Shown piece by piece: positions 1-6,638 of a stretch of 17,615 nt of DNA. Below the pieces are notes generated by a model. That model was given only the letters and a program-made list of their open reading frames with translations. It did not search any database and had not been told where the DNA came from. Where the stretch lies: the NCBI RefSeq assembly GCF_937958535.1, contig NZ_CALGNQ010000227.1, positions 1 to 17,615 of the forward strand. The letters run 5' to 3'. The translations under genes were made by a program, and so were the position numbers. How positions within the stretch are numbered: the stretch's first letter is position 1; each line of letters begins with the position of its first letter. Origin of the DNA: an uncultured Georgenia sp. Lineage in GTDB: Bacteria > Actinomycetota > Actinomycetes > Actinomycetales > Actinomycetaceae.

Positions 1-82
1 GGGGCACCCACCGCACGTGGCGGGTTGCCGACCAGCAAGCCGGGGCTTAGCGCACGAGAGTGCGCACTGGTACTCTGAACCT
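1..82 (-). promoter_or_regulatory. SAM-IV-type riboswitch, 5' part, truncated by window edge
   Basis: Read on the minus strand from about 82 down to 1, the RNA starts with GGUUCAGAGUACCAG (81-67). A GNRA-like hairpin region follows (GCGCAC/GTGCGC, 50-65), then the run AAGCCCCGGCUU, then GCUGGUCGGCAACCC and GCGGUGGGUGCCCC at the edge. I recognise this order as the conserved core of SAM-IV, the actinobacterial S-adenosylmethionine riboswitch. CCAG (70-67) can pair with the CUGG following GGCUUG. The 3' half, including the partner of the 5' GGUUCA strand, lies outside the window. SAM-IV elements normally sit in front of methionine or sulfur-assimilation genes, so the next gene to the left, in the leftward direction, is expected to be one of these. 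The family call is by memory of the consensus, not by a covariance-model search. Confidence 0.83.
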
Positions 83-89
83 GACGCTG

Positions 90-119
90 ACGCTAGCCGC
101 GACGCACTTCACGTGTCAA
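90..119 (-). promoter_or_regulatory. Promoter driving the SAM-IV leader
   Basis: On the minus strand a perfect -35 TTGACA (119-114) is followed by an 18-bp spacer and a -10 TAGCGT (95-90), which fits the actinobacterial TAnnnT pattern. Transcription would begin near position 82-83, exactly where the riboswitch 5' strand begins. This agreement supports both calls. Confidence 0.75.
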
Positions 120-160
120 CCGACGGACGGTGGCGTGTCGCGACGCGGACACCTGGGGAA

Positions 161-187
161 CCCACCCCGACCCGGGGTCGGGGTGGG
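161..187 (-). terminator. GC-rich perfect inverted repeat, likely leuS terminator
   Basis: Two 13-base arms around a single central G are perfect complements (161-173 and 175-187). They lie about 35 bases downstream of the leuS stop and upstream of the next promoter (90-119), which is where a terminator is needed. There is no proper U-tract; TTCCCC follows the hairpin on the minus strand. A non-canonical GC-hairpin terminator is the best explanation. Confidence 0.5.
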
Positions 188-188
188 G

Positions 189-210
189 ACGAGCTCGACG
201 TCGAGCTCGT
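189..210. repeat. 22-bp perfect palindrome next to leuS stop
   Basis: The bases 189-210 form a perfect palindrome of two 11-base arms (core GAGCTCGACGTCGAGCTC). It sits 11 bases from the leuS stop codon and one base from the inverted repeat at 161-187. It may be part of a tandem terminator or a protein-binding site; the sequence alone does not decide. Confidence 0.55.
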
Positions 211-221
211 GGACCTCTCCC

Positions 222-3149
222 CTAGGCGGGCACCACGTTGACCAGCCTCGGCGCACGCACGATGACCTTGCGGACCTCGCGGTCACCCAGCGCGCGCTTC
301 ACCCCGGCGGTCGCCAGGGCGAGCCGCTCGAGCTCGGCCTCGTCGATCGACACCGGGACCTCGAGCTTGTCGCGGAGCTTGCCGGCCACCTGGACGACGC
401 AGGTGACGGTGTCCTCCACCAGCAGCTCGGGGTCGGCCACCGGGAACGGCTCGTAGGTCAGCGACTGCTCGTGCCCCAGCCGCCGCCACAGCTCCTCGGA
501 GATGTGCGGGGCGATCGGGGCCAGCATGAGCAGCAGCGGCTCGACCGCCTCGCGGGGCGTGCGCTCCAGGCCGGTGAGGTGGTTGTTGAGGACGATGAGC
601 CGAGCGATGGCGGTGTTGATCCGCATCGCCGACATCTCCGTCTCGACCTCGTCGATGGTCTTGGCGACCAGCCGGCGGGTCTCCTCGTCAGCAGGGTCGT
701 CGGTGACGACCAGCTCGCCGGTGTGCTCGTCCACGACGTTGCGCCACAGCCGCTGGAGGAAGCGCTGGGAGCCGACGACGGCGCGGGTGTCCCACGGGCG
801 GGAGTCGTCCAGCGGGCCCATCGACATCTCGTACACGCGGAAGGTGTCGGCGCCGTAGGCCTCGTACATCTCGTCCGGCGTGACGATGTTCTTCAGGGAC
901 TTGCCCATCTTCCCGTACTCGCGGAAGACCTCCTGGCCCTGCCAGCGGTAGGTCACCTCACCGGAGCCGTCCTCCGCGGCGACCTCCTCGACCTCGTCGG
1001 CCGGCACGTACTGGCCGCGGGAGTCGACGTAGGCGTAGGCCTGGATGTAGCCCTGGTTGAAGAGCTTGTGGAAGGGCTCGGAGCTGATGACGTGGCCGAG
1101 GTCGTACAGCGCCTTGTGCCAGAAGCGGGCGTAGAGCAGGTGGAGCACCGCGTGCTCGACGCCGCCGACGTACAGGTCGGCGCCGCCGCAGGGCTTGCCC
1201 TCGCGCGGACCCATCCAGTACTGCTCGTTGACCGGGTCGACGAGCCGCTGCTCGTTGTTCGGGTCGAGGTAGCGCAGCTCGTACCAGCACGACCCCGCCC
1301 AGTTGGGCATGGTGTTGGTGTCGCGGCGGTAGGTCTTCGGGCCGTCACCCAGGTCGAGCTCGACCTTCACCCAGTCCTCGGCGCGGCCCAGCGGGGGCTC
1401 GGGCGAGGAGTCGGCGTCGTACGGGTCGTAGGTACGCGGGGAGTAGTCCGGCACCTCGGGCAGGTCGACGGGGAGCATCTCCTCGGGCAGGGCGTGCGCC
1501 CGGCCGTCCTCGTCGTAGACGACGGGGAAGGGCTCGCCCCAGTAGCGCTGGCGGGAGAAGAGCCAGTCCCGCAGCCGGTAGGTGGTGCGGGCCTCGCCCA
1601 GGCCCTTGGACTCCAGCCAGCGGGTGATGACGGCCTTGGCCTCGTCGGTGGGCAGGCCGTTGAGGGAGATCTCGTCGTTGGCGGAGTTGATCGTCTCGCC
1701 GTCACCGGTCCAGGCGCCGCCCTCGAAGTCTGCGGGCGGCTGGACGGTGCGGACGACCTCCAGGTCGTAGGTCTGGGCGAACTCGTAGTCGCGCTCGTCC
1801 TCGGCCGGCACCGCCATGATGGCGCCGGTGCCGTACCCCATGAGCACGTAGTCGGCGACGAAGACCGGGACCTGCTTGCCGTTGACCGGGTTGGTCGCGA
1901 AAGCGCCGGTGAAGACGCCGGTCTTGGCCCGGCTCTCCTCCTGGCGCTCGGCCTCCGTCTTCGCGGCGGCCTGGGCACGGTAGGCGGCGACAGCCTCGGC
2001 CGGGGTGTCGTATCCGCCGGTCCACGACTCCCTGGTGCCCTCCGGCCAGGTGGCGGGGACGGCGTCGTCGACGAGCGGGTGCTCGGGGGCGAGAACCATG
2101 AACGTCGCCCCGAACAGGGTGTCGGGGCGGGTGGTGAAGACCTCCAGGGCGAGGTCGGTGGCCCCGCCCTCGGCCTCGCCGGTGCTCACCCGTGACGGCA
2201 GCGCGAAGCGGACGACGGCACCCTCGGAGCGGCCGATCCAGTTGCGCTGCATCGCCTTGACCTTCTCCGGCCAGTCGATGTGCTCGAGGTCGTCGACGAG
2301 GCGGTCCGCGTAGGCGGTGATCCGCATCATCCACTGCCGCAGGTTGCGCTTGAACACGGGGAAGTTGCCGCGTTCGGAGCGGCCCTCCGCGGTGACCTCC
2401 TCGTTGGCGAGCACCGTGCCCAGGCCCGGGCACCAGTTGACCGGTGCCTCGGACAGGTAGGCCAGGCGGTGCTCGTCGAGTGCGGCGGCGCGGGCGTCGG
2501 CGTCCATCTCGGCCCACGGCACGCCGGTGGGGGTCGGCCTGCGGCCCGTGGCGAAGGCCTCCTCGAGCTCGCCGATCGGGCGGGCCGCGCCGCGGCCGCC
2601 GTCGGGCCGGACGGCGTCCTCGTCGTACCAGGCGTTGTAGAGCTGGAGGAAGATCCACTGGGTCCAGCGGACGTAGTCGGGGTCCGTCGTCGCGAAGGAG
2701 CGCCGGTCGTCGTGCGCCAGGCCCAGGCGCCGCAGCTGGCGGCGCATGTTGGCGATGTTCTCCTCGGTGGTGACCCGCGGGTGCTGGCCGGTCTGGACCG
2801 CGTACTGCTCGGCAGGCAGGCCGAAGGCGTCGTAGGACAGCGCGTGCAGGACGTTCTTGCCCTTCATCCGCTGGTAGCGGCCGATGACGTCGGTGGCGAT
2901 GTAGCCCAGCGGGTGCCCGACGTGCAGCCCCTTGCCGGAGGGGTAGGGGAACATGTCGAGCACGTAGAACTTCTCGTCCGACGCCGGACCGGCGAGGTCA
3001 CCGGCCGGGTTGGGGGCGTGGAAGGTGCCCTCCTGCTCCCAGCGGTCCTGCCACCGCTGCTCGATCTCGCCGGCGAGGCGGGCGTTGTAGCGGAAAGGGG
3101 GCTCTGCCGGGACCGCCGAGGCGGACTGCGCGCTGGTGTCGGTGCTCAT
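222..3149 (-). CDS. leuS: Leucyl-tRNA synthetase
   Basis: This 975-residue class I synthetase charges tRNA-Leu with leucine in the cytoplasm. The HIGH motif is HVGH (76-79) in a PYPSGKGLHVGH context. The CP1 editing domain shows the threonine-rich TTRPDTLFG (339-347) and GTGAIMAVPAEDERD (440-454) with the conserved editing Asp at 451. The KMSKS loop reads KMGKS (747-751), followed by the anticodon-binding and C-terminal domains. Length is normal for the actinobacterial form. I start at ATG 3149 because GAGGA lies 7 bases upstream; an in-frame TTG at 3152 would leave too short a spacing. The gene is preceded by a leader peptide with three Leu codons and a terminator, so expression probably responds to charged tRNA-Leu supply. 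The long open frame on the opposite strand is a codon-bias shadow. Confidence 0.98.
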   Translation of the reverse strand: MSTDTSAQSASAVPAEPPFRYNARLAGEIEQRWQDRWEQEGTFHAPNPAGDLAGPASDEKFYVLDMFPYPSGKGLHVGHPLGYIATDVIGRYQRMKGKNVLHALSYDAFGLPAEQYAVQTGQHPRVTTEENIANMRRQLRRLGLAHDDRRSFATTDPDYVRWTQWIFLQLYNAWYDEDAVRPDGGRGAARPIGELEEAFATGRRPTPTGVPWAEMDADARAAALDEHRLAYLSEAPVNWCPGLGTVLANEEVTAEGRSERGNFPVFKRNLRQWMMRITAYADRLVDDLEHIDWPEKVKAMQRNWIGRSEGAVVRFALPSRVSTGEAEGGATDLALEVFTTRPDTLFGATFMVLAPEHPLVDDAVPATWPEGTRESWTGGYDTPAEAVAAYRAQAAAKTEAERQEESRAKTGVFTGAFATNPVNGKQVPVFVADYVLMGYGTGAIMAVPAEDERDYEFAQTYDLEVVRTVQPPADFEGGAWTGDGETINSANDEISLNGLPTDEAKAVITRWLESKGLGEARTTYRLRDWLFSRQRYWGEPFPVVYDEDGRAHALPEEMLPVDLPEVPDYSPRTYDPYDADSSPEPPLGRAEDWVKVELDLGDGPKTYRRDTNTMPNWAGSCWYELRYLDPNNEQRLVDPVNEQYWMGPREGKPCGGADLYVGGVEHAVLHLLYARFWHKALYDLGHVISSEPFHKLFNQGYIQAYAYVDSRGQYVPADEVEEVAAEDGSGEVTYRWQGQEVFREYGKMGKSLKNIVTPDEMYEAYGADTFRVYEMSMGPLDDSRPWDTRAVVGSQRFLQRLWRNVVDEHTGELVVTDDPADEETRRLVAKTIDEVETEMSAMRINTAIARLIVLNNHLTGLERTPREAVEPLLLMLAPIAPHISEELWRRLGHEQSLTYEPFPVADPELLVEDTVTCVVQVAGKLRDKLEVPVSIDEAELERLALATAGVKRALGDREVRKVIVRAPRLVNVVPA

Positions 3150-3187
3150 CAAGGTTCCTCACGGTGGGTACTGGTCGCTCCTGGCAT
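3149..3187 (-). CDS. Possible 12-residue ORF coupled to leuS
   Basis: On the minus strand an ATG at 3187-3185 opens a short frame reading MPGATSTHREEP. Its TGA stop (3151-3149) shares one base with the leuS ATG (TGATG). The 3' arm of the upstream terminator, GGGGAGG (3211-3205 region), lies 7 bases before this ATG and would be a strong Shine-Dalgarno sequence. If translated, it would couple leuS translation to opening of the terminator hairpin. The frame is very short and may be chance. Confidence 0.25.
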   Translation of the reverse strand: MPGATSTHREEP

Positions 3188-3190
3188 GAG

Positions 3191-3211
3191 AAAACCTCCC
3201 CGCAGGGAGGT
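3191..3211 (-). terminator. Intrinsic terminator (attenuator) in the leuS leader
   Basis: The minus strand reads ACCTCCC, loop TGCG, GGGAGGT, then TTTTCTC. The 7-bp G/C-rich stem with an immediate T-run is a classic intrinsic terminator. It lies upstream of leuS rather than downstream of a gene, and just after a leader peptide frame, so it is best read as the attenuator. Confidence 0.8.
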
Positions 3212-3213
3212 GT

Positions 3214-3258
3214 GCCGCGCTGATGCGGCGCCGTGGCGCCCGCTGAGGTCAGCGCGGC
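3214..3258 (-). promoter_or_regulatory. Leader stem-loop between leader peptide and attenuator
   Basis: The bases encoding the last codons and stop of the leader peptide (GCCGCGCTGA, 3258-3249) are perfectly complementary over 10 bp to TCAGCGCGGC (3223-3214). The enclosed region holds a further GGCGC/GCGCC hairpin. The peptide end can also fold locally (CGCTG-ACCT-CAGCG). Ribosome position on the leader peptide would decide which fold forms. I could not establish the exact antiterminator pairing by eye; one candidate is CCUCCUU in the Leu codons with the GGGGAGG terminator arm. Confidence 0.6.
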
Positions 3259-3284
3259 TGCAGAAGGAGGACCCGTCGCGACAT
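3249..3284 (-). CDS. Leucine leader peptide of leuS (MSRRVLLLQPR)
   Basis: This 11-residue frame contains three consecutive Leu codons, CTC-CTT-CTG (3269-3261), including CTT, which is rare in this GC-rich genome. It ends in TGA about 38 bases before an intrinsic terminator that precedes leuS. A TAGGGT -10 element ends 7 bases before the ATG, so the transcript probably starts at or next to the ATG as a leaderless mRNA, common in Actinobacteria. An alternative ATG two codons upstream (3290) would give MRMSRRVLLLQPR. The layout is that of a ribosome-mediated attenuator: scarcity of charged tRNA-Leu stalls the ribosome on the Leu codons and lets transcription reach leuS. The function is inferred from layout. 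Confidence 0.75.
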   Translation of the reverse strand: MSRRVLLLQPR

Positions 3285-3290
3285 GCGCAT

Positions 3291-3296
3291 ACCCTA
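3291..3296 (-). promoter_or_regulatory. -10 element of the leuS leader promoter
   Basis: TAGGGT on the minus strand (3296-3291) matches TAnnnT and would place the start point about 7 bases downstream, at the A of the leader ATG (3284). No good -35 is visible at 16-18 bp, so the promoter call rests on the -10 and its position. Confidence 0.45.
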
Positions 3297-3372
3297 CCGC
3301 AGCCCCGACCTGCGACGAGGGTGCCGCGGGGTGAGGTCCCCGACGTCGGAGGCGTGAGGACCAGGGATCGGT

Positions 3373-3394
3373 CGGGGTGCTACCCGGTACCCCG
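3373..3394. promoter_or_regulatory. Candidate operator upstream of the multicopper oxidase
   Basis: CGGGGT (3373-3378) and ACCCCG (3389-3394) are perfect inverted arms separated by 10 bases that hold a smaller GGGT/ACCC repeat. The site ends 28 bases before the oxidase start. GC-rich dyads of this kind are seen at copper-sensing CsoR sites, but no regulator gene is in the window, so the identity of the binding protein is open. Confidence 0.35.
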
Positions 3395-3422
3395 CCGCGG
3401 CGTGCGGCGGTCGACTGGAGGC

Positions 3423-5093
3423 ATGACGCAGCTCCCTCCTGGACCCACCGTCCCGTTCCCGCCGGGCACCCCGGGCGGCCCGCCCCCGTCGCCCCCGCCC
3501 GGCCCCCCGGGCGGCCCGCCCTCAGCCGGCGGGTTCCCCGGCCGCGCGCCGTGGCCGCCTCCCCCGGTCCGCCGCCGGCGACGCCGGTGGCCGTGGGTCG
3601 TGCTGCTCGGTGCCGTCGCGGTCGTGGTGGGCGTCGCCGTCGTGGCCACCCTCGCCTGGCTCGGGGTCATCGGACGTGCCACGGTCGACACCGTCGGGAC
3701 GGTCCGCTTCGACCAGCCCCTGCACGTCCCCCCGCTCGCCGAGTCGCGGCTCGACGACGCCGGGCGGCGCGTGTTCGACCTCACGGCGCAGCAGGGCACG
3801 AGGCAGTTCGTCCCGGGCGGCGCCACCACCCCGACGTGGGGGCTGAACGGCGACTACCTCGGCCCCACCCTGCGGGCGCACCGGGGTGAGGAGGTCGTCG
3901 TCCGAATCACCAACGAGCTGCCCGAGACGACGACGATGCACTGGCACGGCATGCACCTGCCACCGGAGATGGACGGCGGCCCGCACCAGACCGTCGCGCC
4001 CGGCGAGACGTGGTCCCCGTCGTGGGTCGTCGACCAGCCCGCCGCGACGCTGTGGTACCACCCGCACACGCACGGACTGACGCAGGAGCACGTCGGACGC
4101 GGCTTGGCCGGGATGTTCATCCTCGACGACGACACCTCCGGCACGCTCGACCTGCCCTCGGAGTACGGCGTCGACGACATCCCGGTCATCGTCCAGGACC
4201 GCTCGATCGACGACGAGGGCCGGGTGACGGGCTCGTCGTTCGGCACGACCGGGCCGCTGGGTGAGGAGCTGCTCGTCAACGGGACGTACGGGCCCTACCT
4301 GGACGTCACCACCGAGCGCGTGCGCCTGCGGCTGCTCAACGCCTCGGCGGCGCGCACCTACGCCTTCGCCGCCGACGACGGACGCGACCTCATGCTCGTC
4401 GGCACGGACGGCGGGCTGCTCGAGGCCCCGGTCCCCATGGACCAGGTCCAGCTCTCGCCCGGCGAGCGGGCCGAGGTCGTCGTGACCATGAGCCCCGGTG
4501 AGCGGGTGGTCCTGCGTTCACTTCCGCCGGACCTCGGCACCGACGGGACGGAGGACCGGTCCGCCGGCGGGCAGGACCGGTTCGACGTGCTCGAGCTGCG
4601 CGCGGCCGACGAGCCGGCGCCGTCACCGCCGCTGCCGGAACGGCTCGTCCCGGTACCCCGGCTCGACCCCGCCGCCGATGCCCACCGCACCTTCGACCTG
4701 CGCTCCTTCCGGATCAACGGCCGGTCGATGGACATGGACCGCGTGGACCTGGCGGTCACCGTCGACTCGACCGAGGTGTGGGAGGTGCGCAACGTCCACG
4801 GCACCCCGCACAACTTCCACGTCCACGACGTGCAGTTCCAGGTGCTCGACGTCGACGGCGCCCCTCCCCCGCCGCAGCTGCGCGGCTGGAAGGACACCGT
4901 GTACCTGCCGCCGCACGGGTCGGTGCGGCTCATCATGCGCTTCGAGGACTACACCGACGCGACGGTGCCCTACATGTTCCACTGCCACCTCCTGTGGCAC
5001 GAGGACCAGGGGATGATGGGCCAGTTCGTCGTCGTGGACGAGGGCGAGGAACCGGACCTCGCCGGGGCGGGCGACGGTGAGCATCACCATTGA
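3423..5093 (+). CDS. Membrane-anchored multicopper oxidase (CueO/CotA-like)
   Basis: The 556-residue protein oxidises a metal or organic substrate (often Cu(I) or Fe(II)) and reduces oxygen to water. All four copper-binding clusters are intact: HWHGMH (173-178), HPHTHG (213-218), HNFHVH (463-468) and the type-1 signature HCHLLWHEDQGMM (520-532, Cys521, His526, Met531). Unusually, the cupredoxin domains are preceded by a Pro/Gly-rich segment (1-49), an arginine run (50-55) and one hydrophobic helix (58-82), not by a Tat signal peptide. The catalytic part should therefore be tethered outside the membrane with a short cytoplasmic tail. The C-terminus ends in GEHHH. GGAGG lies only one base before the ATG, so the exact start is less certain; an upstream in-frame GTG at 3402 has no ribosome site. 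Substrate is unknown. It may help copper or iron homeostasis with the following dps gene. Confidence 0.93.
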   Translation: MTQLPPGPTVPFPPGTPGGPPPSPPPGPPGGPPSAGGFPGRAPWPPPPVRRRRRRWPWVVLLGAVAVVVGVAVVATLAWLGVIGRATVDTVGTVRFDQPLHVPPLAESRLDDAGRRVFDLTAQQGTRQFVPGGATTPTWGLNGDYLGPTLRAHRGEEVVVRITNELPETTTMHWHGMHLPPEMDGGPHQTVAPGETWSPSWVVDQPAATLWYHPHTHGLTQEHVGRGLAGMFILDDDTSGTLDLPSEYGVDDIPVIVQDRSIDDEGRVTGSSFGTTGPLGEELLVNGTYGPYLDVTTERVRLRLLNASAARTYAFAADDGRDLMLVGTDGGLLEAPVPMDQVQLSPGERAEVVVTMSPGERVVLRSLPPDLGTDGTEDRSAGGQDRFDVLELRAADEPAPSPPLPERLVPVPRLDPAADAHRTFDLRSFRINGRSMDMDRVDLAVTVDSTEVWEVRNVHGTPHNFHVHDVQFQVLDVDGAPPPPQLRGWKDTVYLPPHGSVRLIMRFEDYTDATVPYMFHCHLLWHEDQGMMGQFVVVDEGEEPDLAGAGDGEHHH

Positions 5094-5194
5094 GACTCCG
5101 GTGCGCGGGCGGGGCAGGCAGGGTCGCCATATGCTCGAAAGCGTTCCAGCAACAGTCGTCGTGGTGCCCTCGCGCCACGGGAAGGAGAGAGCAC

Positions 5195-5650
5195 ATGGCA
5201 GCCAAGCCGTCGGAGAAGGTTGTCGCCGGCCTCCAGGAGAGCCTCGTCGACCTCATCGACCTGTCGCTCCAGGCCAAGCAGGCGCACTGGAACGTCTACG
5301 GCTCCCACTTCCGTTCCGTGCACCTCCAGCTCGACGAGGTGACCGACGAGGTCCGGCTCGCCGCCGACGACGTCGCCGAGCGTCTCGTGGCGATCGGTGG
5401 CGAGCCGGACGGGCGGGCCGCGACCGTGGCGAGCTCCTCGCAGGTGGACGCGATCTCGGCCGGCCGCCTGGCCGACGACAAGGTGATCCGTCAGTTCGAG
5501 GAGCGCCTGCAGGCCACCGCCGACCGGATCAAGGGGCACCTCGACGGGATCGAGGACGAGGACCCGCTGACCCACGACCTCCTGGTCGGGATCGCGACCG
5601 GCCTGGAGAAGCAGGCCTGGATGTTCCGCGCGGCCGCCGGGGAGGTCTGA
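5195..5650 (+). CDS. dps: Dps family ferritin-like DNA-protection protein
   Basis: The 151-residue protein is a Dps/ferritin-like four-helix protein expected to form a 12-subunit shell that oxidises and stores iron and shields DNA from peroxide. The ferroxidase ligands are in the canonical spacing: His31 in QAHWNVYG, His43, Asp58 and Glu62. No long basic DNA-binding tail is present, only a few lysines at the N-terminus (Lys4, Lys8). The ATG is chosen because GAAGGAG (5181-5187) lies 7 bases upstream. A possible -10, TATGCT, is at 5130-5135 in the 101-bp gap after the oxidase, with no clear -35, so the gene may have its own promoter. It is convergent with the ABC ATPase gene. Confidence 0.95.
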   Translation: MAAKPSEKVVAGLQESLVDLIDLSLQAKQAHWNVYGSHFRSVHLQLDEVTDEVRLAADDVAERLVAIGGEPDGRAATVASSSQVDAISAGRLADDKVIRQFEERLQATADRIKGHLDGIEDEDPLTHDLLVGIATGLEKQAWMFRAAAGEV

Positions 5651-5689
5651 CCGCACCCGGGGGCCTGACCGGGAGACGTCCCGCACAGT

Positions 5690-5758
5690 TGCAGGCGCAG
5701 GTCCGCCTGCACCACGCCCAGCTCGACGGGCCGGCGCCACCTCAGGGTGCCGGCCCGT
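5690..5758. terminator. Two hairpins between convergent genes
   Basis: Between dps and the convergent ATPase gene there are two perfect stems: TGCAGGCG/CGCCTGCA (5690-5697 and 5704-5711, 6-base loop) and ACGGGCCGGC/GCCGGCCCGT (5726-5735 and 5749-5758, 13-base loop). Neither has a T-run on either strand. Position and strength suggest a shared bidirectional GC-type terminator for both genes. Confidence 0.55.
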
Positions 5759-5804
5759 GTCGCTGCACGGGTCGGTGTGCTGGGCCGACCAGCCTCGGCC
5801 GGCC

Positions 5805-6581
5805 TCAGCGGAAGCGCTGGACAGCCAGCGGCGCGGCCTGCGCGATCGCCCGCACCGTCGGGTGCTGCTCCTCTCCCGCGAGCAGGTTCGCCAACGGCCC
5901 GGTCGCCACGACAGTGCCCTCGGCGAGGAAGTGGACGTGCCGGCAGGTCCGCTGGACGAGCTCCAGGTCGTGCGAGACCAGGACGACCGCGGTGTCGAGC
6001 TCGGCGATCATCGGCGCGAGCCGGCGGGTGAGGTCGGCGCGGGCCTGCGGGTCGACGGCGGTGAGTGGCTCGTCCAGCACGAGGATCTCCGGCCGGGTGG
6101 CCAGCGCGGCGGCCAGCGCCACCCGCTGCTTCTCCCCGCCCGAGAGGGTGACCATCCGCCGCCCGGCGAACGCCGGCGGGAGCCCGACCGCATCGAGCAG
6201 GTCGTTCATCGAGGTGCCGTGCGTGCGGCCGGCCTTGCGCGCCTCCCCGAGCGCCAGCGCCAGGCTGCGGGCGACGGTCAGGCGGAGGTCGGTGACGGTG
6301 AGCGAGTCCTGCGAGGTGAACCGCACCGCCGCCTTGAACTGCTTGCTCTCCCGACGTGGGAGGCGGTGCACCGGGCGGTCGTTGAAGGTCACCGACCCGC
6401 CGGTGGGCCGGAGCGCGCCCTGCAGGGCCCGCACGAGCGTCGTCTTGCCCGCCCCCGAGGGACCGACGATGCCGACGGGCGCATCCCCCGCCCTGACCTC
6501 CAGGTCGATCCCCCGCAGCACCTGCGTGCCGGAGTAGCCCGCCCAGAGGTCGTCGGCGCGCAGCACCGCCCGTGCTCCCAT
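5805..6581 (-). CDS. Orphan ABC transporter ATP-binding protein
   Basis: The 258-residue protein is a single ABC ATPase domain with Walker A GPSGAGKTT (40-48), Q-loop Gln91, signature LSGGEKQR (146-153), Walker B ILVLDEP (166-172) and H-loop His204. It should hydrolyse ATP to drive transport on the cytoplasmic side, but no permease or binding protein gene is adjacent, so the substrate is unknown. The start is the ATG preceded by AAGGGAG at 8 bases; a frame extension upstream lacks support. It lies 57 bases downstream of ligD on the same strand and may be in the same transcript. A role tied to DNA repair is not indicated by its own sequence. Confidence 0.88.
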   Translation of the reverse strand: MGARAVLRADDLWAGYSGTQVLRGIDLEVRAGDAPVGIVGPSGAGKTTLVRALQGALRPTGGSVTFNDRPVHRLPRRESKQFKAAVRFTSQDSLTVTDLRLTVARSLALALGEARKAGRTHGTSMNDLLDAVGLPPAFAGRRMVTLSGGEKQRVALAAALATRPEILVLDEPLTAVDPQARADLTRRLAPMIAELDTAVVLVSHDLELVQRTCRHVHFLAEGTVVATGPLANLLAGEEQHPTVRAIAQAAPLAVQRFR

Positions 6582-6638
6582 CTCCTCAGCTCCCTTCGTC
6601 CCTGGAATGCTACGACCTCGTCCTGCGGGGCCCACCGG

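Noticed and set aside
70..75. TACTCT as a plus-strand -10
   Set aside because: It lies inside the SAM-IV 5' strand read in the other direction, and the matching -35 is poor.
60..2195. Long open frame (711 codons) on the plus strand opposite leuS
   Set aside because: It is a codon-bias shadow of leuS; the product has no recognisable domain and is a monotone His/Val/Leu/Gly/Arg composition.
3150..3296. T-box riboswitch upstream of leuS
   Set aside because: I found no T-box bulge sequence (UGGNACC) or specifier-loop architecture; the leader peptide with Leu codons explains the region better.
5134..5149. LexA-like sequence TCGAAAGCGTTCCA upstream of dps
   Set aside because: The half-sites are separated by 2 rather than 4 bases and the arms are imperfect.
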